Origin: Erythrocercus mccallii
Lineage: Eukaryota; Chordata; Aves; Passeriformes; Dicruridae
Assembly: GCA_013397435.1 (NCBI GenBank)
Contig: VZRG01001062.1
Location: forward strand, 62,001 to 126,000
DNA length: 64,000 nt
Direction of reading: 5' to 3'
Position numbers and translations under genes: made by a program
The notes under the pieces: generated by a model
Told to the model about the DNA's origin: nothing
Seen by the model: the letters and a program-made list of their open reading frames with translations, nothing else
Databases searched by the model: none
Part shown: positions 26,201 through 38,200 of the stretch, piece by piece
Layout: each line of letters starts with the position of its first letter
Numbering within the stretch: position 1 is the first letter of the stretch

Positions 26201-29200
26201 AAGGGATATTTTGGGGGAAGTTTTTGCCTTTCAGGGGTAGCAAGCACATTTTTTTACATTCTCTGTTGTGGAGTCTTGCCAGCTTCAGTGTGACAAGAAG
26301 AATGTCATTAAAATCTCAGGGAAGAGTTCCCTGATTCCCATAATAGTCCCATGATATTCCCATAATATTTCCATAATATTCCCATAATATTTCCTCTGAT
26401 GCCGGTTTGGCTATAAGAAAAGTTTCAAGAAGGTTTTACCTTCAGGTAATGCTGCAAGGAGGCAGGGTGCTGCATGCAGATTACCACCACGAGTAAACCC
26501 ATGATTAAATCCACTGTACAAAGACTGCCTAGCAAAAAAACCTCAGCACTTCTTGATAGTTGTTCCGTTGCCCACTCATTTCACACTGTAATTTATGCTT
26601 TTAATTTTCTCAGATTGCTGTGGATGCTTGTGCCTCCACAGTCAACCCTCTAGTTCAGTCAACACTTCTTTTAAAAGAGTAAGTAATTCCTTCTCCTGTC
26701 TCATACAGATGATGAAGAGGTCTCCATTAGTGCAGATCCTGAGCCAGCTGACCTCCTGGAAAGCCCTGTGAACAATCCCACAGAGGAAAGCCTCGGTGAG
26801 CCTCCATGCATCAACACAGTGACCTCAGAAAGTGCAGCTCCAGAACAGCTAAATGGATACAGTGTGAACAGTGTCGATAGCCCAGGGGCTGTCAAACCAC
26901 CTGGGGAAGTCAACCAGAACAGCTTAAATGAAGAGCTAGCAGGAGATGGGGAGGTTGATGCGGTCCCAGTTCCTGAGCCCTTGGAATCCATCCCAGGAGA
27001 AGTGCTGCCTTCTTTGAGCACTACGGACCTCATGGAGCAGTCGGATCTGATGGCTTGCATGTCTTCTCCTGAGCCTGAAGTTAGGGAAAATAACAAAGTC
27101 AGTTCTGGTATTCAGGGAGATGGTGAAGTCTTGACCAGCGTAGAAACAGTAGATATTGATGAGGTGAGTGCAGATGTGCATGCTGGCAAAGACCTAGAGA
27201 AGAGTCAGGAAGAAGAAGAAGGGGCTTCAGCCCAGGAGGAGGAAGACAACAAGCTGCAGCTGAGGACCACAGCAAAGAGGAAAAACAGGCCGTGCTCCCT
27301 GCCTGTGTCTGAACTTGAGACAGTCATAGCTTCAGCTTGCGGTGAGCCAGAGACCCCTCGCACACACTACATCCGGATACACAACCTGCTCCACAGCCTA
27401 CCCTCTGCACAGATGAGCAGCGATGGGGAAGAAGAGCAAGATGGTGGTAATGGCAGGGAGAACGATGAGGAGTCTACTGTCAAGGAGGTGCTGGATAAGG
27501 AGGTGGTCAGTGAGAGTGAGACTGTGGCAGCAGAGCCTCTTCTGGAAAATGAGGCTGAAGAGAACTTCAGCCAGAGCACGGTGCCTCCTGGGACCTTGGA
27601 TGAGCAACTCTCTGACTTGAATGATGGGCTGCTGGATGGGGAAGCCCCCAGGACAGGAAGTGAGAGCGAGTCGAGCTCCAGGCCCAATGGTGACAACGAA
27701 TGTGAGGCGTGCGACACCTCTTGCTACAGCCCCTCTTGCTACAGCACCTCCTGCTACAGCACCTCCTGCTACAGCACTTCGTGCTACAGTACCTCCTGCT
27801 ATGACAGTAACAATCGCTTCTCGAGCCATACGCGCTTCTCCTCTGTCGACAGCGCAAAGATTTCTGAGAGCACGGTCTTCTCCTCACAGGATGATGATGA
27901 GGAGGAGAACAGTGCTTTTGAGTCAGTGCCAGATTCAGTGCAGAGCCCTGAGCTGGACAGGGAGCAAGTGGATGGCTCCTCCCAGTGGCCAGATGAACTA
28001 GTAGCTCATGGTGGGAATCCACAGAGAGCCACAGAGGGTCTAGACACCCCAGTAGCAGGTCCAAGCAGCAGAAGAGAAGGTTAGATCCTGAGAACTGATG
28101 TGCTGGGAATCCTGATTATCTAGATGTCACAGAAGGCATCAGATAATTGAGGTTTCAGATAGCTCACAGTTTACTTCTTACAAACTGGGGGGCTGTGAGC
28201 TGGGCCAGATATCAGGGAGGGTTGGATAATTGAGCCTGTCCTTAAAAATCCCATCAAAACCAACTAAATCAGGTAGGGATCCATATATATGAATTACTGT
28301 AGATATACATGCATCATTATAAAATCAAGATCAGCTACTGTAGTTATGTGGCAGATCAGCATTATCACATCCGCCAACTCATTCCTTTTTTCCTGGGATT
28401 TTTCCATATTACATATCTGATGTGCTGCCATGTCTCTGATAGTCATGGACAACTAGATAGAGGACCAGCTTGTGCTTGTCAAAGGGCAGATATACTGATT
28501 TGCACCACATGGAGGTCTGGCCAGTTTCTGTAAATGCTTGTTAGCCATTCATAATCATAAGCTCTTACAAACACAGTTTTCATGCCCCGTTTGTTCCAAT
28601 TCTCCAAGTGTCAAATGAATGTACCTCAGATGTCACAGATCATAGGGCAACTCAACTAAGATTTATACTTTTTCTTAGATACTTTGGAAATGTAACCGTA
28701 TTAAATAAAATCATCTCCCTATCCTTCCCTAGAGATAGAATATACTTTAGTTTTTTTTTTGTCTTTGTAATTTAGGTACTATTTTTTCCAATTCCTTCAC
28801 AGTTACATTAAGTCCCTCCCTTTGGTAACTCCTTTTATGTTCTCTGCAGTTACATGAAGCAGGGGAGTTGATCACTCCTCTCTTCTTCAGCTGGTGTATC
28901 GTTTTTCTCCAGCTGAAGAAATAAAGGACTTAGCTGCAGCTCAGGAGTACGCAGCAAGGTGAAGAGGTGGTCTTTGCATTCCCTGATTTTGAGTCATCTG
29001 TCTCCCTCTATAAGTGACACCAAATTAAAATGGCAGCAAAAGGATAACTTATTCAGTTATCACTGAGGAACTCCAATTAAAGCATTGATCTCGGTTTTCC
29101 TTCTCCATTCCCAATTTATTTACTCATCTTCCTTTGCCACAGACCCTACCACTGCAGAAAAACAGGTGTAAGGGTGTCCTTACACACCAGCGTGTGTATA

Positions 29201-32200
29201 TACTCTGTAGACAGCTGGGACTAGGAAATTTTTGAGTCTGCAGAGCAGAATCTAGCACAAATAATTAAATTTTCAGAAGTACACAGGCATAGAAACACAG
29301 CTTCCTTTTTTGCAGACGACAGCCTTTGCTTGTGAACAGCATTTACATGCAAGTATAGCTAAGGAGGCACAAGCTTGTGTATGTGTGGGACCATAGGTAC
29401 AGATTTGGTGGTTGTTTTGAACTGTGTGAGCTTTTGATAGCAAATGTGGTGGGAGAGGGTGTCGTCTGCATATGGATTCAGTGCAGCACCAAGACTTGAG
29501 CCTCCATAAAGGGCACTGCAGTGTCCATGGTGGCTTTGCCTTGTTTAGCTGAGCGTGTGTCTGAAGGGCAGCCCAGCTCTTAGCACTCCCTCAGTGTCCC
29601 CAGGGGTGCCTCAGTGAATGTGCACGTTGCTTCATGACTTGTCAGCCGTTACAAATACAGTAGATGTGGTCACCTCCACCCACTCCAGGTGACTGACACT
29701 ACCATGCTTCCTCTGGCTTGGCCTAACTATCTTGTCTAGGGGAGAATCAATCGTGGTGAGGTAAGTAAAGAAACATAGATGGGTGATCTAATAGTCGGTG
29801 CTACAACACCTGTAGTAACAGCACAGTTTTTAAGGCTGTGAGAGATGGACTTTCAGCACTGAGTCATAAACTTATGTAACTCTGCTGTGTGTTCAAAACA
29901 TGCAGCAGATACATCTGTGAGATACGCCTATACACTAGTGGTTTAATGAAGGCATTTGACAAGCCATACGGTATCATCAGCACACCTAGAAGAGAGAGTA
30001 TTTTTGTCGAAGTGATTTTTCTCATTTCTGGGTGATATGAGGTTTTCTACAGTTTTATATAAATTTGGCTTCTGCCTTCTAGCTGTTGTTTTTTTAAAGA
30101 AAAAAGTATTTAATTTTTTCTTTTACATTTGATTGGTATACGTTTGGGGTTTTTACAAAATCTTCATTCTTAGGCTGTTAGGATTCTAACATTAAAGAAA
30201 GCTAAACTAGCTAGAACACAATGAATTTGGCTTAGCGTTCCCAAAATCACCAAAACCATTCAGTTTAATATATCTTTTTCCATAAGCTTACATGCATCTT
30301 TCTGATGCATGTAAATATTATGTTTTTGCAATTCGGAGTATATTTGTATTAACAAGCCAAGCTGGAAGTTATAGTCAAAAGCTGTTACTATACAATATGA
30401 AAACATGTCCATTAGTAAGATAAATAGTCCTAGTTTCTAAGATTCTTAAAGACAAGCCAAGAAGGAATCTTTGTTCTAGAACCTGTGAAGTTTTAGCATG
30501 TTAAGTCTAAGATAAGGAATGCTTTTTCATCTCTACTAGAACTTCTTCATTTCTTAAAGGATTCTATAAACATTCACTTGTCTTAAATTACTTGTGCCTC
30601 TCAGCAGAATATGAGTTTGGACATTTACTTAGGTTTCATTTATTTAATATTTAAATATGTCAGGGCAATTGGAACTAGATGATCTTTAAGGTCTGTTCTA
30701 ACCCAAGCCATTCTGTGATTCTATATATGGACATATATACAATGTTAGTGTTTCAAAACTTACTCTACACTGTATTCTGTGTGACTCTTCTTCTTCTTCT
30801 CCTTCTTTCTCCTTCTTTCTCCTTCTTCTCTTTCTTTTTCTTCTTCATCTTTCCCTCTTCTCTGTCTCAGGTCTTCCTTCCTTATCTCAGATCCTGGCTA
30901 TATCTCACTATCGCTTGTCCTTCTACCATCTGTCTCCTACCTGCTTCTGGTCCTTCTCTCATTCTCCCTCCTTCAACCCAAGATGGACTCTTTGAATTTT
31001 GAAAAATACCCGTGGAAGGGGATGATCTTCTGCTTTGCAGGGACTGCAAAATCCTACATAGGCAGCTGTTGATCTTTTTGAAAAGGAGAGAAAGATCCAA
31101 GGCAGTTTTTAGCCTTGTATTCCACTGATAGAATGAGTTAAAAGTTGGAACCAGGATTTTGCATGTTCCTGCCAGTTGCTGCAGAAGCTTGAATTTAGTT
31201 GTGCATGAACTGTATTTTTCAGAGATCAAGCCTGATTCTTCTGTCGCTTACACTTTTGTATCTGAGTCCAAAATCTGACCCGTAACACTTTAGCATTGAC
31301 TCAAGAGACTCCACTGCATTATTTTAATACTTCTTTGTCATATGAGTTGCTATTAAAATAGTGCCTGAAAATAGGAATACTCAGAGATGCTAGTACATCA
31401 GGTTATTTTTTAAATAATCACTTGTTTTACAGTAGCACATTTTTTGAACCACATTGTAAAAACAGTGAATGACTGTCAATGTCTTGAATATCTTGTCCAT
31501 AGGTGATTGTCCTTTACTCCATAATTCTCAGCCAGTCAGCCAGCTTCCTTCTCTGAGGCCTGACCATCATCACTACCCAACTATCGATGAGCCTCTTCCA
31601 CCAAGTAAGCTTTAGTTTTTTTATTTTATTGCATTTTTTTCAGCTTTTCCTGTTAACTCAAACAGTGTAGAGGTCAGTATGTCTTTCAAAAGAACCCCAT
31701 CTGTTCTGTATATACATTCTCCAGAACCCAGGCAATATGCCCTTTATGTTTCCCTTATTTGATCCTTCAAGTGTTGTCATGTTGTTTTGGACAAGTTCCA
31801 TAACCTCCTCTTTGCCTTGGTCCATCTTCTTCCCTGAAACGAAGATATTCCCTTTTCTAGTCAGTGTGTTCAGACTTGAATGATTGGAGTCTGTCAGTTG
31901 TTCTGGGTGCCTGATTATAAGGCGTTCTGAGTGTTGTAGCAGCAAAGTACTCTTATTTTTCTGTACTATTTTTCTCCAGGTTTTCTGTGACCAACTTCAA
32001 AGATGGTTTAGGATAGCAGTCCCTGTGGTCTGTCAAGTCCTGTATGCCCTTTCAGAGTGAGGATACTCCTGGGACAGACAGATCCAAATCTGAACCAAAC
32101 CAGCAGATGTTGGGAAAAAGCAACTCAGTGGTCTTGTTATACTATCCTTGGATTTGATAATCAGTGAATTTTATGTTCATTATGGACTGCAGTGGAATCT

Positions 32201-35200
32201 ACACTTGCATTGAATAAAAATGAGAGGGTTTTATGATCGAGTAGCACCAGCCTGATAATACCTGGGATTTTTTTACTACCAAAGCAACTGCTGGACGTGT
32301 TTTTACTTGACTGTAGCCGAAATTCCTTTATGGCTTCCCGGAGGATTACCCTGCTGCTTGCATTGGCGCTCGGTGCCCAGCAGAGCGCACTCTATGCCCT
32401 GCAACGTGCGACAGATAACCTTTCAATTGAGCACAGCCTGCAGTGTGCAGTGCCTCGCAAAAACAACCAGGCGTATAAACAAAGCGCTCTCTTTTCTTTA
32501 AAGCCCAAGACGGGGCCACACTTATTTGGCCTATGGTGCTCTTGACAAATAATTCATCATTTGCCAAGCATGCTGTCAGTATTCCCTGAGCTGAAAATAG
32601 CCCAGATGCTGGCGTCAGCCGCACAGTAGCATGAATGATTCAAATGCCTTTAGCCCAATGAAGTCTTATTAGAGTCCCACTGTGGCTTGCCAGTGAATGA
32701 TGAAATGGGAATGGTTACCTCTGTTACAGGGAAATATTTCTCTTCCTCCCACTCTTACTGCAATACTTTGTGTATCGGGTGCATTACCTATTAGATTACT
32801 TAATGATAGCACACTAACACCAGCTCAGGTAAACAGAATATACTGTGAATCTATTCCATATTCCTCCATCACCAATTTAATACATTTTTCCTTTTTCTTA
32901 GAGTTATTCTTAAAAGGCAAGTATTTCTACCCTTGGTTTTCTCAAGTGTTTCACAACGGGGTATAAGGACGTGAAATGCAGTGTGTGATGGTAAAGTACA
33001 GAAGTGATATCCCTTTGTAGGATTTTGTTTCAGCATTAGCATATAACACCATTTTTACAATAAAGGCTGACACTGTGGGCTTAAATATATTGATCTTAAT
33101 AGGAATAGATGTATTAAGTTAATTTTGAGTGGGAAAAAAAGTTGACTTGAATAATTTAGCTTAGGAAACTGGTTTCCAAAAACTCTCCATGGAATTTTAG
33201 TGTAATTTCAAAATGAAAACCACAGCCTTAATGGAGAAATTTTTCTTCTTATTCAGTATCACTATCTCGGTGCCTTTAATAACTCCTAATCCTAGATAAA
33301 TAGTTCTTCAGCCATCTGAAAGGAAAAAACTTTATATTTTAAACCCAAATTATATGATCAAAGCTGGCTTCTCACGTGCAGTGTTAGCTTCCGTCTGTAA
33401 GTAGACATGAAGGTAATCTGCCAGTGCTGCAAGTTCAGGGTTGTCTGATTTTATTTAGGTCATGGAGAATCTTCTTTCCTCTTTCTCTTTTGAATAGTTT
33501 TCTGAATAGCTTGATTTCATCATAACCCCAGAACAGCTGGTCTCAGGGAGGAAATTTAATTTCAGACAGTTTTATTTGGGAAAATAAAGTGGAATAGATT
33601 CATTATTTATGTAGGAGTTTCATAATGACCAGTCTGAATGCTAAGTCTGATACAAGGTTAACAGAAGATTGGCAATGTTTTTACGGCCTCATGACGGCAT
33701 TGCCAGTCACCCCTTATTATGCCTGTGTTTGCAAACCCTATAGACCTGAAGCCAAGAAAAATACATGTGCCCAGTTCAGAGCTGCTCTTTTCCAAAGGTG
33801 TGGCTGAGCTTGGAGAGGAAAAGACAATGTATTTTCTTTGCCTTGATGGTCCTGCCAGGAAAAAGTTGCATCTTCTCATATAAATCAGAGCATTTTCAGA
33901 GGCTGGTGTCACATCCCTAGCCCATGCTCTAGCATGCTCTTACTGTGAAGGTTAGATAGAGGTTAGTCTTTGTAGTAGTCACAATCTTATTTTACCTGAA
34001 AAACTTAACAAAAGACCCTGAGGAAATTTGGCTGCTTTCTAGATCATCTTTGCCCCTGAAGTAGCATGAAGGGACTTGAGCACAGCTTGGAAGCAGAGTT
34101 CTGCCTGTCTCTTCACCTCTCAGTCTGTCTCACTGTGCAGGTATCCATCCATCTGTCCATAAATCTGGTACCATATTCAGGCAGCTTCAGTGACTTACAG
34201 GCTGTCTGAAGTACACCTGCTACCTGTGTACAACTAAAGTTCTACCTTCCACCCTCTGACAGCCTTCCCAGGTGACCGAAAGAAGAGTTACTCAGCTGAC
34301 TAGAAATGCTATTGCAAGGAACATGAGACACACAGTTTCTAATATTTTAGCATGCCAGTGTCAGCCCACAGTTTCAGGTGGACATACCCGTAAAGCAGTG
34401 AATAAAGCTCACTGACAGGTGTAGTTTGTGTCTGTACATACTGCTGCTATATGTCTGACACATCCAACAGAGACAGCCTTCCTGAAATCATAATCCACTC
34501 TGACCTGATGTTTTCACTGTGATTTCCAAGTTCTGGACAAACTTCCTTACTCCTGAGTTCACAAATATCATGCTTAGAAGCTTAGGAACTCTAAGTTTTA
34601 TTTAATTAGACAGTGCAAAATAGCCGGTAGAGCTGGTAGTGCACAGGGATGGATTATAAAACCTTGTTTGGCTGTGTAACTGGATATATTTATTCCTACT
34701 AAGTGTCCATCAGCAGGCTTTAGACCAATATGACCAATTGGTGTATTCTGTAGACTGTCTAGAGTGTGATTCTACAGCACTGCCTACAAGCTTCTAATTC
34801 TCCATCTATCTGTATCATTCTTAACTTGTTATGAGGTACAACAACAATGTGGAGTGAGGGCTAGGATTTGTCCTTTGCCAGAAAACAGAAAGGAAAATGA
34901 AGATATTCATGATGTTGAGCTGGATCATCTTATCTTTGATCTGGTCAAGGTTATTTCCTTGAGGATACGGCAGATAATGCATAGCTCCAGAAGGGCCATT
35001 CCCCACCCACAGGGGTATGCACCTGCCACCAGTGCCAGCATGCTCAGCAAGGCTCTGGCCTTCGACCCACATTATGTGTCAGTCTGCTTAACCTCAATGT
35101 GCATATGTTGTATTTGATGTGCTTTTTTCACTGTCTTATGTTTTAGACATGGTTTTCACAAAGCTGTGATCTTGTTCTTGAAACAACAACTACATCCTTG

Positions 35201-38200
35201 GGAAACTTTACCTGGAGGAGGAAGAGAGAGTCCTCTCCTTAAATAATGTAGTGATTTTCACAGTGAGAGATGCTGCATGTGTACCCATGGGGTGTGTGAC
35301 TATAGGGTTTGTGTCTTAAAGGATTGTGGTACTTGTAGTCAGCTCTGAAAGAAGCAATGCATGTGCTTATGGCTCTTGTCTTGGAGTCTTACAGAAGTCT
35401 TCTCCAAGGACTCCCAGCACCCACCTTTTAAGGCCTGTGGGATTCAGCTGTCAGGGGCAGCTAGCCATGGACTTCAGACAGCCTACATTTGTCTGGGATC
35501 AAATATGGGAAGAGGATTTAGCTGGGGCCAGCATTCAAAGGTTGGGAAGTGATCCTGAAGGATAGGTTTCCAGATGCAGTGGGAAGAGGTGCAACTTCTG
35601 TCCTGATCTTAGAGAACAGGAAATTAAATACATAAAGTATGAAATTCAGATGATCCTGAATTTGATCATAGAAAGCCATAGGAGGAGTGAACTCGTCAGG
35701 GAAGATGGTATCATAGTAAGAATATGGGACTATGAGGAAGTGTTGCCCTCAAAGGTAATCACCATGTGTGGATTGCTGTGTGAATGCGAGTGAGGTTTGC
35801 ATCTAAACTCATGTAGAAAGTATGTGCATGTATTTACATAGATATGTCATGAGCTGATGGGTCATGTGTGAATATGAAACTAGCAAGCCTAATTTATTCC
35901 ACTTCTCCATGCATTCCAACAAGTTTGATACATGGCTTTGCTAGCTAGCTCACTTCTGAATTTCTTCTGTTGCAAACACTATTTTTTTGTCAACATTACC
36001 ATTTTCCACAAGCCATCATATACCAAACAAGTTTTAGTTTTCAATGATGGGACAACATAAACAGTAGCAGGAAACAATAATGATGGAAGGCTCAATATTA
36101 TTCTGCAAACTTTCAAACTAGTTTACATTCATGAGAGCAATACTCTGTTCAGAGAGATTTCTAAGGTATATCCAAAGAGTCTGTGATCAGTTTTCAGTGA
36201 AGCCTTTAATTGCTGTATGGTGTCCTTTGAAGCCACTTTGCAAAAGGGAGAGAAATGAAACGTTTGTTCTGAAACATAACAGAAAAAGAAAACATGAGAT
36301 TTGCCATATGACCTCAGGTGTAATCTTCTTGTAACAGTTGGTTCTTTGTGGCTACTCCAACCTGCAGTGAATCCAGCCAAGCAGTATCACTAATTGAAAA
36401 ATTACCTCATCCTTTTAAAAACAGCCCCTGTGTGTCACTAGTTTTTCATGGGCTGTGGTAGTGAGCTTCTTGGCCTACCTGTATGCTGTATACAAAATGT
36501 TTCTGTATATCCATATACTGCATATATGTATATATAGACAAGCAAATAATATATATACACACTTGAATGTGTACTTTGAATATATACACATGATATGTAT
36601 TGCATGTAGGCTATATATATATATCTATATATAGATAGATCTATCTATATATAGATATATATAGTATCTCTTGTGTGTATATACCCTGTCTGTGTGTGTA
36701 TGTGTGTGTCTGTATATACCTCCCACATGCAGGTTTTCTGGAAGGCATCACACTGACAGCATCACCCCTTCCTTTTTCTCCAATCCTAGATTGGGAAGCT
36801 CGGATAGACAGCCACGGGAGAGTGTTCTACGTGGATCATGTCAACCGCACCACCACGTGGCAGCGGCCCACAGCCGCAGCAACGCCAGACGGGATCCACA
36901 GGTCTGGCTCCATCCAGCAAATGGAGCAGCTGAACCGCCGGTGAGCATTTGCACCTGAATTCCTTTGACATCTGTGCTCTCCTTTTTCCCACACTGCTTT
37001 AGTAGCTCCCTTCCTCCTCCAGTGCACTGCATTGACTCCCCCCTTGCTGAGGTTCTTAACCCTCCTGCAACTCTCTTCCAGCCTGCTGATGTGCCTACTG
37101 TGGGTGTCTGCTGCTCAAATGTGCCCACAAGAAAAGTGCTGTTGGGTGAATGATGGTGCAGAACATTTTTGACAGCAAGAGGAGGCTTTTGGAAAACTTT
37201 TCTGAAATAACTACTAGAAGGGAAGAGAGTATTATTCCAAAACATGGAGTCACTTTTGCTGCTTAACTGTAGGAGTGGTATTGATGGATTGGCACCTAGT
37301 GCTGTGCTGCAAAGCTTTTTGGATCTAACTGCTACTGGAATTGCTGCTGTATCTGTGTGGCACTTCTACCCAAGCTAATTAGGCCTGTTTGAAAGGTCTG
37401 TCTCCTCTTCCAGGGCAGAGCCCTGCTCTAATAGTACTGTGCACATTCTAGAGGTAGACAGATCTGCTTAGTGTTGATTGGGCCCTGTAAATCTCTCAGT
37501 TCATTCTGAGCTGGCTGAGATACCTCTTAAGGTCATTTATATTTTAGCTTTGTTTGACTAGTCCACACATAGATTTCTTTATCATTTTCTTCTCATTCTT
37601 GCTTTTTAGACTGAATTTAAGAGGAAAGAAAAAAAATAAACAGTTGGTCAAAAATCTTCCATTTTTGCTTAAAAAGAGGGTTTGGGTTTTTTTAAATCCC
37701 CTGCTTACTATAATGATGCCATTTTTAGAAAAGGATAAACAAGACTGAAATTATATTTTAATTATAGCATGTAAAATGCCACCAAAGTTTTTTGGCCTTT
37801 TCTTCTGTGCTAAGAGAAAGATCTGCAGCTGAGAGAAGAATTCAGAGTTTAAAAGTGCTCTTTTCAGAGTACTTTGATTAGTTTGGGAGCTGCTGTGCCC
37901 TGAATGAGGCAATCTGGGAGAACTGGACCAACTTAAACTGGCACCATCAACATGTTCTCGAAGAATTATCCACTTTTTACCAAAATTCATTATTTTGAAT
38001 GGTATTTCATAGCGTGTGTTATGTCTTGCAGAAATGAGAGAACCTGCTCAGTATTTGTTTACATTATAGGTTTGCGCATAAAGCCTCAAGCTGCCATGTT
38101 AATACAAAAAAAACCCCAAACAAACAGAAAAAAAGCCTAAAGAAAGTGAATGTTCAATGTGGATTCTTTCAAGGGATTTCCATGACTTCTCTTCCATTTA

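Larger units (their letters stand above)
28080..31502. other. HECW1: Intron 5 (3.4 kb)
   Basis: It contains a CR1 tail fragment (about 30666-30726) and a pure pyrimidine tract (30785-30846) followed by a decoy acceptor at 30870. The remainder is unremarkable AT-rich sequence. Confidence 0.8.

Noticed and set aside
26701..27096. Antisense 131-codon open frame at the start of the linker exon
   Set aside because: It is a shadow of the sense coding exon with Ser-rich composition from complementary codons.
27398..28064. Long antisense open frames (143 and 165 codons) over the linker exon, one with Ala/Val/Gly repeats
   Set aside because: They mirror the GC-rich sense exon and its 15-bp repeat; the sense frame matches HECW1 and the antisense ones match nothing.
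33670..33705. Small hairpin (8-bp arms, 20-nt loop) as a possible microRNA
   Set aside because: The stem is far shorter than a microRNA precursor and does not extend.
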